Of a stretch of DNA of 64,000 bases, positions 54,442 to 62,619 are shown in pieces (the first letter of the stretch is position 1; each line of letters starts with the position of its first letter). The position numbers and the translations under genes are program-made. The stretch comes from Sphingomonas hankookensis (GTDB taxonomy: Bacteria > Pseudomonadota > Alphaproteobacteria > Sphingomonadales > Sphingomonadaceae), in contig NZ_CP117025.1 in NCBI RefSeq assembly GCF_028551275.1, positions 611,001 to 675,000 of the forward strand, in the 5' to 3' direction. The notes beneath the pieces are model-generated. The model saw only the letters and a program-made list of their open reading frames with translations, did not search any database and was not told the DNA's origin.

Positions 54442-54475
54442 CTTCGATAATTAGGAAATAACCTAAATAACGAAG
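54442..54475. promoter_or_regulatory. Operator-like palindrome between desaturase and ArsR genes
   Basis: CTTCG, four bases, TTAGG, six bases, CCTAA, four bases, CGAAG: two nested inverted arms around one centre, AT-rich in a GC-rich region. It lies directly between two divergent starts. It is the natural binding site for the ArsR-type dimer encoded next to it, controlling both genes. Confidence 0.65.
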
Positions 54476-54516
54476 CATATTTGTCAAGCCGGTGCTCCAC
54501 GCCTATCTATCGCTTC

Positions 54517-54837
54517 ATGCAGCGCGTGTTCGAAGCATTGGCGTCGGTCCCCCGGCGCAAGATCCTCGCCTATCTGGCGCATGCCGAATTGAGCGCGGGC
54601 GAGATTGCGGCGCGGTTCGACATGTCGAAACCGTCGATCTCGCAGCATCTCTCGATCCTAGAATCGGCCGGACTGGTCAGCAGCGAGAAGCGCGGGCAGT
54701 TCGTCTATTATCGGCTGGTACCCGACAATCTGACCAACACGCTGAACGGTTTCGTGCAGGAAGTCTGTCCGGTTGCCCGCCCGCTCAAGCGCGAAAGTGC
54801 GGCTCGGCGGGACGGCGGGAACCCCGACGCGGCCTGA
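54517..54837 (+). CDS. ArsR/SmtB-type winged-helix repressor
   Basis: A 106-residue regulator started at the ATG at 54517 (MQRVFEALASVPRRKILAYL); a TTG at 54481 would give 12 more residues but has no ribosome site. The recognition region is LSAGEIAARFDMSKPSISQHLSI (split by the turn), and the wing is VSSEKRGQFVYYRLV. No cysteine metal site of the ArsR alpha-3 type (CxC) is visible, so it probably senses something other than arsenite. It is divergent from the desaturase. Confidence 0.9.
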   Translation: MQRVFEALASVPRRKILAYLAHAELSAGEIAARFDMSKPSISQHLSILESAGLVSSEKRGQFVYYRLVPDNLTNTLNGFVQEVCPVARPLKRESAARRDGGNPDAA

Positions 54838-54875
54838 GCGCGTTGCACGCGCGACGACATGCGAAGGGATTGCCG

Positions 54876-55826
54876 ATGGGAATGCTGCAAAACGGGGTGT
54901 GGACCAATGATACGCCGGTCGCGCCGACCGATGCGTCGGGCAATTTCCAGCGGGCGGAGAGCGGGTTTCGCGACTGGCTGACGCGCGACGGGGCGCCGGG
55001 GCCGGATGGACAGACCGGCGTTCCGGCGGCGGCGGATCGCTATCACCTCTATGTCAGCCTTGCCTGTCCCTGGGCGCATCGCACGCTGGTCGTCCGGGCG
55101 CTCAAAGGGCTGGAGGCGATGCTGCCGGTGACGGTCGTCGGGCCGGTGATGGGCGCGCAGGGGTGGAGCTTTGCCGGGGCATTCGGCGGGACCGGCGATC
55201 CGGTCAATGGCGTGGATCACCTGCACCAGCTTTATGCCATGGCCGGTCCGGACATGACCGGGAAGGTCACCGTGCCGGTGCTGTGGGACATGCAGGAGCG
55301 GCGCATCGTGAACAACGAATCGTCGGAGATCATCCGGATGCTGAACACCGCGTTCGACGATGTGGGTGCCAGGCCGGGCGACTTCTATCCCGCTGAACTG
55401 CGCGACGAGATCGATGCGGTGAACGAGCGGGTCTATGCGACGGTCAATAACGGCGTGTACCGCGCGGGCTTCGCGACGACGCAAGGCGCCTATGACGAAG
55501 CGGTCCATGCGCTGTTCGCATCGCTCGATTGGCTGGAGGATCGGTTGACGGGCGAATGGCTGGTCGGCGAGCGGCTGACCGAGGCGGATATCCGGCTGTT
55601 CACGACACTGGTGCGCTTCGATCCCGTGTATCACGGGCATTTCAAGTGCAATATCCGACGGCTGGTCGATTATCCGCGGCTGCGCGCGCTGGCCGAACGT
55701 ATCGCCGCGCTGCCAGGCGTCGCCGACACGATCGACCTCGACCAGATCAAGACGCACTATTATCGCAGCCACAAGGATATCAATCCGACCGGCATCGTGC
55801 CGGCCGGCCCGGCGGTGCCGTTCTGA
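54876..55826 (+). CDS. Glutathionyl-hydroquinone reductase-like GST
   Basis: A 316-residue xi-class GST started at the ATG at 54876. The active-site Cys is in VSLACPWAHRTLVVRALKG. VPVLWDMQERRIVNNESSEI, LTGEWLVGERLTEADIRLF and VYHGHFKCNIRRLVDYP are family signatures. The enzyme reduces glutathionyl-hydroquinones, which protects against quinones. It is 38 bases after the ArsR gene. Confidence 0.95.
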   Translation: MGMLQNGVWTNDTPVAPTDASGNFQRAESGFRDWLTRDGAPGPDGQTGVPAAADRYHLYVSLACPWAHRTLVVRALKGLEAMLPVTVVGPVMGAQGWSFAGAFGGTGDPVNGVDHLHQLYAMAGPDMTGKVTVPVLWDMQERRIVNNESSEIIRMLNTAFDDVGARPGDFYPAELRDEIDAVNERVYATVNNGVYRAGFATTQGAYDEAVHALFASLDWLEDRLTGEWLVGERLTEADIRLFTTLVRFDPVYHGHFKCNIRRLVDYPRLRALAERIAALPGVADTIDLDQIKTHYYRSHKDINPTGIVPAGPAVPF

Positions 55827-55863
55827 ACGGTTCAGGTACGCGCAAGGAGGAGGCGAGAAAGAC

Positions 55864-56670
55864 ATGCGCATGATCCGCTGGACACTGCCGCTGGGCCTTG
55901 CGCTCGCCACCACCGCCGTCGTGGCCCAGACCGGCGCGCCCCCCGCCGCGCATGTACCGGTCCCGGTCGAGGGCATCTCGGCACGGATCGTCGCACGCTA
56001 TCCGCATGATCGCGCCGCCTTCACGCAGGGGCTGGTGTGGCATGACGGCAGCCTGTTCGAGAGTACCGGCCAGCCCGGCGTGTCGGACGTGCGGCGGGTG
56101 CGGCTGAACGACGGCAAGGTGCTAGCGCGCACGAAGCTGCCGGGATTGCAGTTCGGCGAGGGGCTGGCGGTCGATGGCAAACAGCTGGTCAGCATCACCT
56201 GGCAGGACGGGATCGCGCACCGTTGGGACGCACGCACGCTCAAGTCGGTCGGGCGGGCGCGCTATCCGGGCGAGGGATGGGGGCTGGCGAACGACGGGAC
56301 CTCGCTGATCCTGTCGGACGGGACGCCGACCTTGCGGTTCATGGACCCCAAGACGTTCAAGGAGAAGCGGCGGGTGACGATCACCGCCAATGGCCGCCCG
56401 GTGCACAACCTCAACGAGCTGGAGATGATCGACGGCAAGCTGTGGGGCAATATCTGGCACCGCGACTATATCGTGCGGATCGATCCGGCGACCGGCGAGG
56501 TCGACGGGCTGGTCAACCTGGCGCCGCTGCGCGCGGAGCTGGGACCGCTCGATCCGGAGGCGGTGCTGAACGGGATTGCGTGGGATGCGGCGGGGAAGCG
56601 TTTGTTCGTGACCGGGAAATGGTGGCCGACCTTGTTCGAGATTGCGTTAGAGCCGGTGCCGCAGGGTTGA
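55864..56670 (+). CDS. Glutaminyl-peptide cyclotransferase
   Basis: Forms N-terminal pyroglutamate. The 268-residue protein has a signal peptide (IRWTLPLGLALATTAVVAQ), so it is periplasmic. It is a five-bladed propeller of the plant/bacterial QC type: YPHDRAAFTQGLVWHDGSLF with ESTGQPGVSDVR, FGEGLAVDGKQLVSITWQDG, EGWGLANDGTSLILSDGT and LNELEMIDGKLWGNIWHRDY. It is 37 bases after the GST and probably co-transcribed. Confidence 0.95.
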   Translation: MRMIRWTLPLGLALATTAVVAQTGAPPAAHVPVPVEGISARIVARYPHDRAAFTQGLVWHDGSLFESTGQPGVSDVRRVRLNDGKVLARTKLPGLQFGEGLAVDGKQLVSITWQDGIAHRWDARTLKSVGRARYPGEGWGLANDGTSLILSDGTPTLRFMDPKTFKEKRRVTITANGRPVHNLNELEMIDGKLWGNIWHRDYIVRIDPATGEVDGLVNLAPLRAELGPLDPEAVLNGIAWDAAGKRLFVTGKWWPTLFEIALEPVPQG

Positions 56671-56672
56671 GC

Positions 56673-56757
56673 GTATCCCCGCGCACGCGGGGATCCAGGG
56701 TCGCATGCGCTGACGTGGGTTCCGCTTGGCTCTGGACCCCCGCCTGCGCGGGGGTAC
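56673..56757. repeat. Intergenic inverted repeat (third repeat type)
   Basis: GTATCCCCGCGCACGCGGGG and ATCCAGGG on the left, CTGGACCCCCGCCTGCGCGG and GGGTAC on the right. Each side is itself a hairpin, and the outer ends are complementary. It lies between the convergent cyclotransferase and DNA ligase genes. Confidence 0.8.
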
Positions 56758-56776
56758 GGTTTCGTCTGTGGGTGAG

Positions 56777-58390
56777 TTAGCTCACCCATTTCAACAGCGT
56801 CGCGATATGGTCGGCCTCCGCCGCCGGCTTGTCGAGCCGGATGCGGCTGATGCGGGGGAAGCGCATTGCGACGCCCGATTTGTGGCGTTTGGACGCGTGG
56901 ATCGAATCGAACGCGACCTCGAACACCAGGGTCTTTTCCACCTCACGCACCGGGCCGAAGCGGTTGATCGTGTGCTGGCGGACGAAGCGGTCGAGGTCCT
57001 TCAGCTCGGCATCGGTGAAGCCGGAGTAGGCCTTGCCGACCGGCAGCAGCTCGCCGCCTTGCGCAGGGTCGGCGGTCCAGCAGCCGAAGGTATAGTCGGA
57101 ATAGAAGGACGATCGCTTGCCGCTGCCGCGCTGCGCGTACATCAGCACGCAATCGGCGACGAGCGGATCGCGCTTCCATTTATACCACAGCCCGACCCGA
57201 CGGCCGGCGACATAGGGGGAGTCGCGGCGTTTCAGCATGACGCCCTCGATCGCCGAATCGCGCGCGCGACTGCGGATGTTGGCCAGTTCGGCGAAGTCGG
57301 CGGCGTCGATCAGACGGGAGAGGTCGAAAGTCGTCGGGTCGAGGCGGGGGACGAAGGTTTCGAGCCGGGCGCGGCGTTCGTGCCAGGGCCGTTCGCGCAG
57401 GTCCTCGGCACCGTCGAACAGGATGTCGTAGAGGCGGACGAAGGCGGGATAGTCGGCCAGCATCGCCTTCGACACGAGTTTCCGCCCCAGCCGCTGTTGC
57501 AGCGCGTTGAAGCTGGCCGCGCCGGTGTCGTCGGCGTGGAGCGCATCGCCTTGGCCTTGCCCCCGCACCAGCAACTCGCCATCGAGGACGCCTGGAGTGC
57601 GGAACGCGGCGGCGACTTCGGGAAAGGCGGCGGTGATGTCGTCGCCGGCGCGGCTGTAGAGTCGGGTTTCGCCGCCGACATGGACCAGCTGCACCCGGAT
57701 GCCGTCCCATTTCCATTCGGCGGCATAGTCGGCAAGGTCGACCACGCCGTCGTCGAGCGGATGGGCGAGCATGAACGGGCGGAACACCGGCAGGTCGGCG
57801 GCATGCGGCTGTTCGGCGCGACCCTCCGCCCAGTCGAACAGTTCGGTGTAAGGCGGGGCGAGGCCGTGCCACACCTCCTCCACCGCATCGACGTCGAGAC
57901 CGAACGCCTGCGCCAGCGCGGTCTTGGCGAGGCGGGCGGACACGCCGACGCGCAGGCCACCGGTGGCGAGCTTGAGCAGGGCAAAACGTTCGTCCGACTC
58001 GAGCCGGTCGAGCATGGCGGCCAGCGCGCGCGGCGCGTCGGAGCGCGACAGGCTGCGCAGCCGGGTGACGACGGTATCGAGCGTCAGCGGATCGGCATCG
58101 GTCACGCTGCCCGGCGGCGGTTCGGGCCAGAGCAGCGCGACGGTTTCCGCCGTGTCGCCGACGAAGTCGCGACTCATCGCGAACAGCACCGGATCGGTCC
58201 GTTCGGTGATGAGCGCGCGGATCGCGGCGGACTTGACCGCCGGCAGGTCAAGGTCGCCGGTCAGCGCGGCGATCGCCCAACCCCGGTCGGGGTCGGGCGT
58301 CTCGCGCAGATACGTGCCGATCAACGCCAGCTTGGCGTTGCGCGACCGGGTATAGATCAACCGGTCGAGCAGATCGGCAAAGGCGCGCAT
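56777..58390 (-). CDS. ATP-dependent DNA ligase (cisplatin-damage-response type)
   Basis: A 537-residue ligase started at the ATG at 58390 (MRAFADLLDRLIYTRSRNAK). The adenylated Lys is in YAAEWKWDGIRVQLV (KxDG). Further motifs are GVLDGELLVRG (III), FVRLYDILFDG (IIIa), EGVMLKRRDSPY (IV) and LWYKWKRDP (V). It has an N-terminal helical DNA-binding domain and an OB-fold. Its usual partners, a ligase-associated exonuclease and a DEXH helicase, are not next to it. Confidence 0.95.
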   Translation of the reverse strand: MRAFADLLDRLIYTRSRNAKLALIGTYLRETPDPDRGWAIAALTGDLDLPAVKSAAIRALITERTDPVLFAMSRDFVGDTAETVALLWPEPPPGSVTDADPLTLDTVVTRLRSLSRSDAPRALAAMLDRLESDERFALLKLATGGLRVGVSARLAKTALAQAFGLDVDAVEEVWHGLAPPYTELFDWAEGRAEQPHAADLPVFRPFMLAHPLDDGVVDLADYAAEWKWDGIRVQLVHVGGETRLYSRAGDDITAAFPEVAAAFRTPGVLDGELLVRGQGQGDALHADDTGAASFNALQQRLGRKLVSKAMLADYPAFVRLYDILFDGAEDLRERPWHERRARLETFVPRLDPTTFDLSRLIDAADFAELANIRSRARDSAIEGVMLKRRDSPYVAGRRVGLWYKWKRDPLVADCVLMYAQRGSGKRSSFYSDYTFGCWTADPAQGGELLPVGKAYSGFTDAELKDLDRFVRQHTINRFGPVREVEKTLVFEVAFDSIHASKRHKSGVAMRFPRISRIRLDKPAAEADHIATLLKWVS

Positions 58391-58401
58391 CGCTGGCGGC
58401 T

Positions 58402-58587
58402 TCAGTCGATCGCGTTCTTCACGCCCTTGCCGGCGAGCAGACCCAGCACGAGCAATATGGCGAAGATGGCGATGGCGACGAAGAACAGGATCTTGGCGAT
58501 GCCGACGAACGCACCACCGACGCCGCCGAAGCCCAAGGCGCCCAGCACCAGACCCAGTACCAGGAAGATGACGGCCCATTTCAACAT
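58402..58587 (-). CDS. DUF1328 small membrane protein
   Basis: A 61-residue protein started at the ATG at 58587 after GGAGC. Two hydrophobic segments ([20 protein letters not shown] and [20 protein letters not shown]) match DUF1328 (YtjA). Often found near stress genes; function unknown. It lies between the ligase and dps. Confidence 0.9.
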   Translation of the reverse strand: MLKWAVIFLVLGLVLGALGFGGVGGAFVGIAKILFFVAIAIFAILLVLGLLAGKGVKNAID

Positions 58588-58727
58588 GTCGGTGCTCCGG
58601 CTTGACGGGGGGCAGGATCGCCCTGTTCCCAGAAGCGCGTGGGGGGCAGGTGCGGTTCCGGATGCGACAAAAAGCCCGCCGGTGCGGATGGCACCGGCGG
58701 GCCCTGGCATGGTCCGGCGGGAAGGGA

Positions 58728-59219
58728 TCAGCCCTTGCGCGCGGCTTCGAACAGGAACCAGGCGCGCTCTTCGGCTTCGTCGATCCAGTCGTCGGCGAGG
58801 CTGCTGGTGGCGGTGTCGCCGGCATCCTCGGCGGCTTCGCGGGCTTCGCGCAGGCGTTCGACCAGCTTGAGATTGTCGTCGCGCAGCTCGGCGAGCATGT
58901 CGTCGGGCTTCACGAAATCCTTGTCATTGTCCTTGATCGCGGTGCGGCGCGAAATGTCGCCGATCGAGCGCAGCGTGGTGTTGCCGGTCTTGCGCACGCG
59001 CTCGGCAATGACGTCGGTTACCGCGAGGATCTGCGACGCCTGATCGTCGAGCATCAGGTGATAGTCGCGGAAATGCGGGCCGAAGACGTGCCAGTGGAAA
59101 TTCTTGGTCTTGAGATAGAGGGTGAAGCAGTCGGCCAGGGCGGCGTTCAAGCCATCGGCGACGCTGGCGACCTTGTTGTTGGGGAGGTCGGTCGGCGTGT
59201 CGAGCGCGGGGTTGGTCAC
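58728..59219 (-). CDS. dps: Dps-family DNA-binding ferritin-like protein
   Basis: Oxidises and stores iron and protects DNA in starvation or oxidative stress. The 163-residue protein has the Dps ferroxidase signature [20 protein letters not shown] (His and His/Asp/Glu) followed by [18 protein letters not shown]. The C-terminal helices contain [13 protein letters not shown]. Little N-terminal Lys-rich tail is present. Confidence 0.95.
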   Translation of the reverse strand: MTNPALDTPTDLPNNKVASVADGLNAALADCFTLYLKTKNFHWHVFGPHFRDYHLMLDDQASQILAVTDVIAERVRKTGNTTLRSIGDISRRTAIKDNDKDFVKPDDMLAELRDDNLKLVERLREAREAAEDAGDTATSSLADDWIDEAEERAWFLFEAARKG

Positions 59220-59326
59220 GGGATTTTCTCCGGCTGGATATGATTCGGTTCAGCAACGATTGCGGTGCCGAATCTTTCCCGCGCTGTCGGTTCAAAAAAA
59301 TCGGTCGGCCTGATCGACCGGCTGGA

Positions 59327-59887
59327 TCACAGCAGGCGGAGCGCGCCAAGGCCGATGATCGCGCCGCTCAGCAACAGCAGTCCCGCCACGACCGGCCGGA
59401 TCACGCGGAACGGCAATTGTTGCCAGCCGCGTTCGCCCAGCGTCGCGGCGGCGCTGCACAGGGCGATGGTCGCCAGCGTCGCGCCGATGGTGCCCGCCAC
59501 CGGATCGGGCGTGCGGGCGACCAGCGCGAAGACGAGGAACTGGGCACGGTCGCCCAGCGCCAGGATGCCGATCCCGAGGAAGCCGGTCAGCCAGCCGGGC
59601 AGCCGCCAATGATCGAGTCGGTCCTTGATCCGCGCCGGGAACAGCGCCGCCCCGCCCGCCGAGAGCAAGGCGAGCGCCAGCAACAGACTGCGCGCATTGG
59701 GGGTGAGATAGGGCGCGACCAGCATGCCGCCGACCGCCGCCAGCGCGAAGCCGATCGCCTGCGCGACGAGGCCGGCGGTGGTCGCCGCCGATCCGTGCCG
59801 GTCGGCGAGGATCGCGCTCAACAGTGCCGGACGATCGCCGACTCCCGCCAGCAGGACCGCGACCAGCGCGGGAACGAGCGGGTCCAT
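59327..59887 (-). CDS. TMEM165/GDT1-like (UPF0016) membrane protein
   Basis: A 186-residue protein of six helices. The two family repeats appear as LLAGVGDRPALLSAIL near the N-terminus and GILALGDRAQFLVFALV near residue 110. The usual ExGD(K/R)(T/S) motif has lost its Glu in both copies (AGVGDR, LALGDR). Relatives transport manganese or calcium. With the acidic residue missing, transport activity is uncertain. Confidence 0.75.
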   Translation of the reverse strand: MDPLVPALVAVLLAGVGDRPALLSAILADRHGSAATTAGLVAQAIGFALAAVGGMLVAPYLTPNARSLLLALALLSAGGAALFPARIKDRLDHWRLPGWLTGFLGIGILALGDRAQFLVFALVARTPDPVAGTIGATLATIALCSAAATLGERGWQQLPFRVIRPVVAGLLLLSGAIIGLGALRLL

Positions 59888-59899
59888 GCGTGTCGTGGT

Positions 59900-60184
59900 T
59901 CAGCCGGCGAGGCGTACCGAACAGGCGGCGGCATAGGCCTGCGCCGTCGCGACGTCGCTGCGCCCGCAGCGAACCGCGTCGCGGGCCAGCGCCGTCCATT
60001 CCTGCAGCGAGGCACGCTCGCCGCGCGCGATGGCGGCATCGACCAGCGCGAGGACCGACAGCGCCGGCAGGCTCGATTCGGCGGTGGCGATGGCGCGAAT
60101 CGCCTCGATCTCGGCATAGGGATGGGTCGCGCCGCCCCGGGTCATCGCCCGTTCCGCATCGATATGCACCGACTCGATCCGCAT
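59900..60184 (-). CDS. Conserved-looking hypothetical protein
   Basis: A 94-residue protein started at the ATG at 60184, with AAGGAGACGGC upstream. It reads RIESVHIDAERAMTRGGATH, then YAEIEAIRAIATAESSLPAL and AIARGERASLQEWTALARDA, a small helical protein. No family recognised. It ends 12 bases before the TMEM165-like gene and is probably co-transcribed with it. Confidence 0.65.
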   Translation of the reverse strand: MRIESVHIDAERAMTRGGATHPYAEIEAIRAIATAESSLPALSVLALVDAAIARGERASLQEWTALARDAVRCGRSDVATAQAYAAACSVRLAG

Positions 60185-60367
60185 TGCCGTCTCCTTCATC
60201 CTCTTGAATCCCAACCTGCAATGCAGAGGTTACGTTCCGATGAAGGCGTCCAGCCTTGACTCGGGCGCGCGATTGCCGCATGCGCCCCCAACTTGCAGCA
60301 GCCCGCGTCGTGGCGGGTCGCTTTCCATTGTCATTTGCGGGCGTCATGCCCAAGGGGTTTTTGGGTC

Positions 60368-60535
60368 ATGGCAAAGCCGACCACCGTCAAGATCAAGCTC
60401 GTCAGCTCGGCCGATACCGGCTTCTTCTATGTCACCAAGAAGAACCCGCGCAACCAGACCGAGAAGCTGACCTTCCGCAAGTACGACCCGGTCGTGCGCA
60501 AGCATGTCGAGTTCAAGGAAGCGAAGATCAAGTAA
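60368..60535 (+). CDS. rpmG: 50S ribosomal protein L33
   Basis: A 55-residue ribosomal protein: [20 protein letters not shown] then [20 protein letters not shown]. This is the cysteine-free form of L33, which does not bind zinc. The promoter must lie in the 183 bases after the divergent gene. A strong terminator follows. Confidence 0.97.
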   Translation: MAKPTTVKIKLVSSADTGFFYVTKKNPRNQTEKLTFRKYDPVVRKHVEFKEAKIK

Positions 60536-60572
60536 GCGCGTCCGGCCCGCAGCCGGGCCGATTCGTTTCGCG

Positions 60573-60608
60573 AAAACCCGCCGGGGGCTGAGGCTCCCGG
60601 CGGGTTTT
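60573..60608 (+). terminator. Rho-independent terminator after rpmG
   Basis: AAAACCCGCCGGG, a ten-base loop, CCCGGCGGGTTTT. Symmetrical A and T runs would let it work in both directions. It begins 37 bases after the rpmG stop. Confidence 0.92.
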
Positions 60609-60646
60609 GCGTTTTGGGGCGGTTGCGATTTTGGTCCTTCCCTATC

Positions 60647-60734
60647 GTCACCCCGGGCTTGACCCGGGGTCCCGCTTCTTCTTCTTCTTCTGGCGTCGGA
60701 GAGAAGCGGGACCCCGGGGCAAGCCCGGGGTGAC
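60647..60734. repeat. Intergenic repeat family B, copy 5
   Basis: GTCACCCCGGGCTTGACC, GGTCCCGCTTCTTCTTCTTC, a loop, GAGAAGCGGGACC and GGGGCAAGCCCGGGGTGAC. It lies between rpmG and the convergent small membrane protein. Confidence 0.9.
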
Positions 60735-60810
60735 GCGGGATGGGCGCGCGAACTGCGCGCCACGAAGCGCTTATGGACTCCTGCCTTCGCGAAAGTGACC
60801 AACCGGACGC

Positions 60811-61113
60811 CTACTCCCGCGGATCCCGCCCCGGATCGCGCTCGGCATTGAACGAATCGACCGCGGCGTCATGACCGGAGCCGTTGCTCAGGAACACCAG
60901 CGCCATCAGCACACCGCCCAGCATCACCGATCCGCCGACCCCACCCAGCGTCGCGGCGGCGATGATCCAGTTCATCGACCCGATCCACCACCAGATGCCG
61001 CCCAGCGCGACCAGTGCGGCGACGATCGACACGCCACCCATGATCTTGAGCAGCCAGCGAAACCGCGCCCACGCGAACGCGGCATAGTCGGGGTCGTCCA
61101 GATCGTTCGCCAT
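60811..61113 (-). CDS. Small two-helix membrane protein
   Basis: A 100-residue protein. Residues about 24-45 (MGGVSIVAALVALGGIWWWI) and 50-78 (WIIAAATLGGVGGSVMLGGV) are membrane helices. The N-terminus (DDPDYAAFAWARFRWLLKIM) is typical of a conserved sphingomonad protein of unknown function. The C-terminus is Asp/Arg-rich. Confidence 0.7.
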   Translation of the reverse strand: MANDLDDPDYAAFAWARFRWLLKIMGGVSIVAALVALGGIWWWIGSMNWIIAAATLGGVGGSVMLGGVLMALVFLSNGSGHDAAVDSFNAERDPGRDPRE

Positions 61114-61197
61114 GGCTTTTCATTGGGCGCGAAGCGTGGAATTCTCAACCCCATGGACGCGATGCGGGAGGGAACCGCCGCGCAGGAGGAGAGGGCG

Positions 61198-61620
61198 ATG
61201 ACGATCGCGGCGATTTCGGGCGGGCGGGACGTGGTGTCGGTCGGGGCCGACATGCCGGTGCGCGAGGTGGTGGCGTTGCTGACGCAGCATCGCATCGGCG
61301 CGGTGCCGGTGCTGGTCGACAATCGGGTCGCCGGCATCTTTTCGGAACGCGACGTGGTGCACGCGCTGGTCGAGGTCGGTGCGGACGTGCTCGAAATGGC
61401 GGTCGGCGAACGGATGAGCAGCCCGGTGGTGACCGTGCCACCCTCCGCATCGATCCTCGGCGCATTGTCGCTGATGACGCAGCGACGCATCCGTCACCTG
61501 CCGGTGGTCGAGCGCGACGCGCTGGTCGGGTTCGTGTCGATCGGCGATCTGGTCAAGCATCGCATCGACGGGATCGAGGCGGAGGCGAACGCGATGCGCG
61601 CCTATATCCAGCAGGCGTAA
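61198..61620 (+). CDS. CBS-domain pair protein
   Basis: A 140-residue protein started at the ATG at 61198, which has AGGAGGAGAGG upstream; a longer form from 61153 is possible. CBS 1 is MPVREVVALLTQHRIGAVPV with GIFSERDVV; CBS 2 is SASILGALSLMTQRRIRHLP with GFVSIGDLVKHRI. Such proteins bind adenine nucleotides and regulate partners. The partner is unknown. Confidence 0.92.
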   Translation: MTIAAISGGRDVVSVGADMPVREVVALLTQHRIGAVPVLVDNRVAGIFSERDVVHALVEVGADVLEMAVGERMSSPVVTVPPSASILGALSLMTQRRIRHLPVVERDALVGFVSIGDLVKHRIDGIEAEANAMRAYIQQA

Positions 61621-61665
61621 GTGCGCGTTGACCGGCGGTTAAGGCGGCAGCGATAGAGCGGCATC

Positions 61666-62619
61666 ATGGCAACTCCCTCGCTCGCCGAACATCTCAACTG
61701 GCACGTCAAGCAATGGCTGCACCGCCGGCTGGCACGGCGCGTGCTCGCCACCCCGCCGATCGCGACGGGCGACGATGGCGTGATCCTGTTCTCGATGATC
61801 GGGACGGCGGTGCTGCTGCCCTATCTGGTCGCGGTGAAGTCGCTGCTGCAACGGCTCGGGCGCGGGCGGGTGGTCATCCTCGACGACGGGACGCTGACCG
61901 CCGCCGACCATGCGGTGCTGGCGCATCATCTGAACCGTCCGCGCATCATCGCGATCGGTGATGTCGATACCGGGCCGTGTCCGCGCGGCGGGACATGGGA
62001 GCGGTTGCTGACCATCCTCGACCTGCGCAGCCGTGCCTATGTGATCCAGGTCGATTCGGACACGGTGACGCTGGGCGACCTGCACGAGGTGCGCGCGGCG
62101 ATCGATGCCGGGCGTGATTTTACGTTGCGCGGCGAGGCGAGCGCCGAACGCCGCACCGCGTCAGAGCTGGCGCGCGATCGGGCCGGCGTCGATCCGCGCG
62201 CGGCGGGGCTGCATGTGCAGGACGCGGCGGAGGCGGCGATCGGATCGGTAGAACTGCCGGGGCATGGGCCGCTCCATTATGTGCGCGGCTGTTCGGGCTT
62301 TGCCGGTTTTGCGCCGGGCGGGCCGGGGCGCGAAATGGCCGAAGGTTTCTCGCTGGCGATGGACGCGGCGATCGGCCGGGCGAGCTGGTCGCGCTGGGGC
62401 AGCGAGCAGGTGACGTCGAACTTCGTCGTCGCCAATGGCCGCGATCCGCTGCTGCTGCCGTACGACCGGTATCTGAACTTCTGGAATGCGGCGCTGTTCG
62501 GACGGGCGACATTCGCGACCGATCCGGCGTTCGTCCACTTCATCGGCACCTATCGCTTCCATGGCGACGCCTATCTGGCGGCGACTCGTACCGCGATCGA
62601 ACGGCTCAGGACCGCCTGA
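61666..62619 (+). CDS. Probable glycosyltransferase-like protein (GT-A type)
   Basis: A 317-residue protein. It has the layout of a GT-A fold: ILFSMIGTAVLLPYLVAVKS, a nucleotide-binding-like GRVVILDDGTL, and YVIQVDSDTVTLGDL with a DSD motif where the metal-binding DxD would be. WGSEQVTSNFVVAN, LLLPYDRYLNFWN and FVHFIGTYRFHGDAYL follow. I do not recognise a named family. It overlaps the end of the polysaccharide flippase by 14 bases in a convergent direction, which hints at a surface-glycan locus to the right. Confidence 0.6.
   Translation: MATPSLAEHLNWHVKQWLHRRLARRVLATPPIATGDDGVILFSMIGTAVLLPYLVAVKSLLQRLGRGRVVILDDGTLTAADHAVLAHHLNRPRIIAIGDVDTGPCPRGGTWERLLTILDLRSRAYVIQVDSDTVTLGDLHEVRAAIDAGRDFTLRGEASAERRTASELARDRAGVDPRAAGLHVQDAAEAAIGSVELPGHGPLHYVRGCSGFAGFAPGGPGREMAEGFSLAMDAAIGRASWSRWGSEQVTSNFVVANGRDPLLLPYDRYLNFWNAALFGRATFATDPAFVHFIGTYRFHGDAYLAATRTAIERLRTA

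Noticed and set aside
56726..58870. A 714-codon plus-strand frame opposite the DNA ligase
   Set aside because: Shadow of the ligase without family features.
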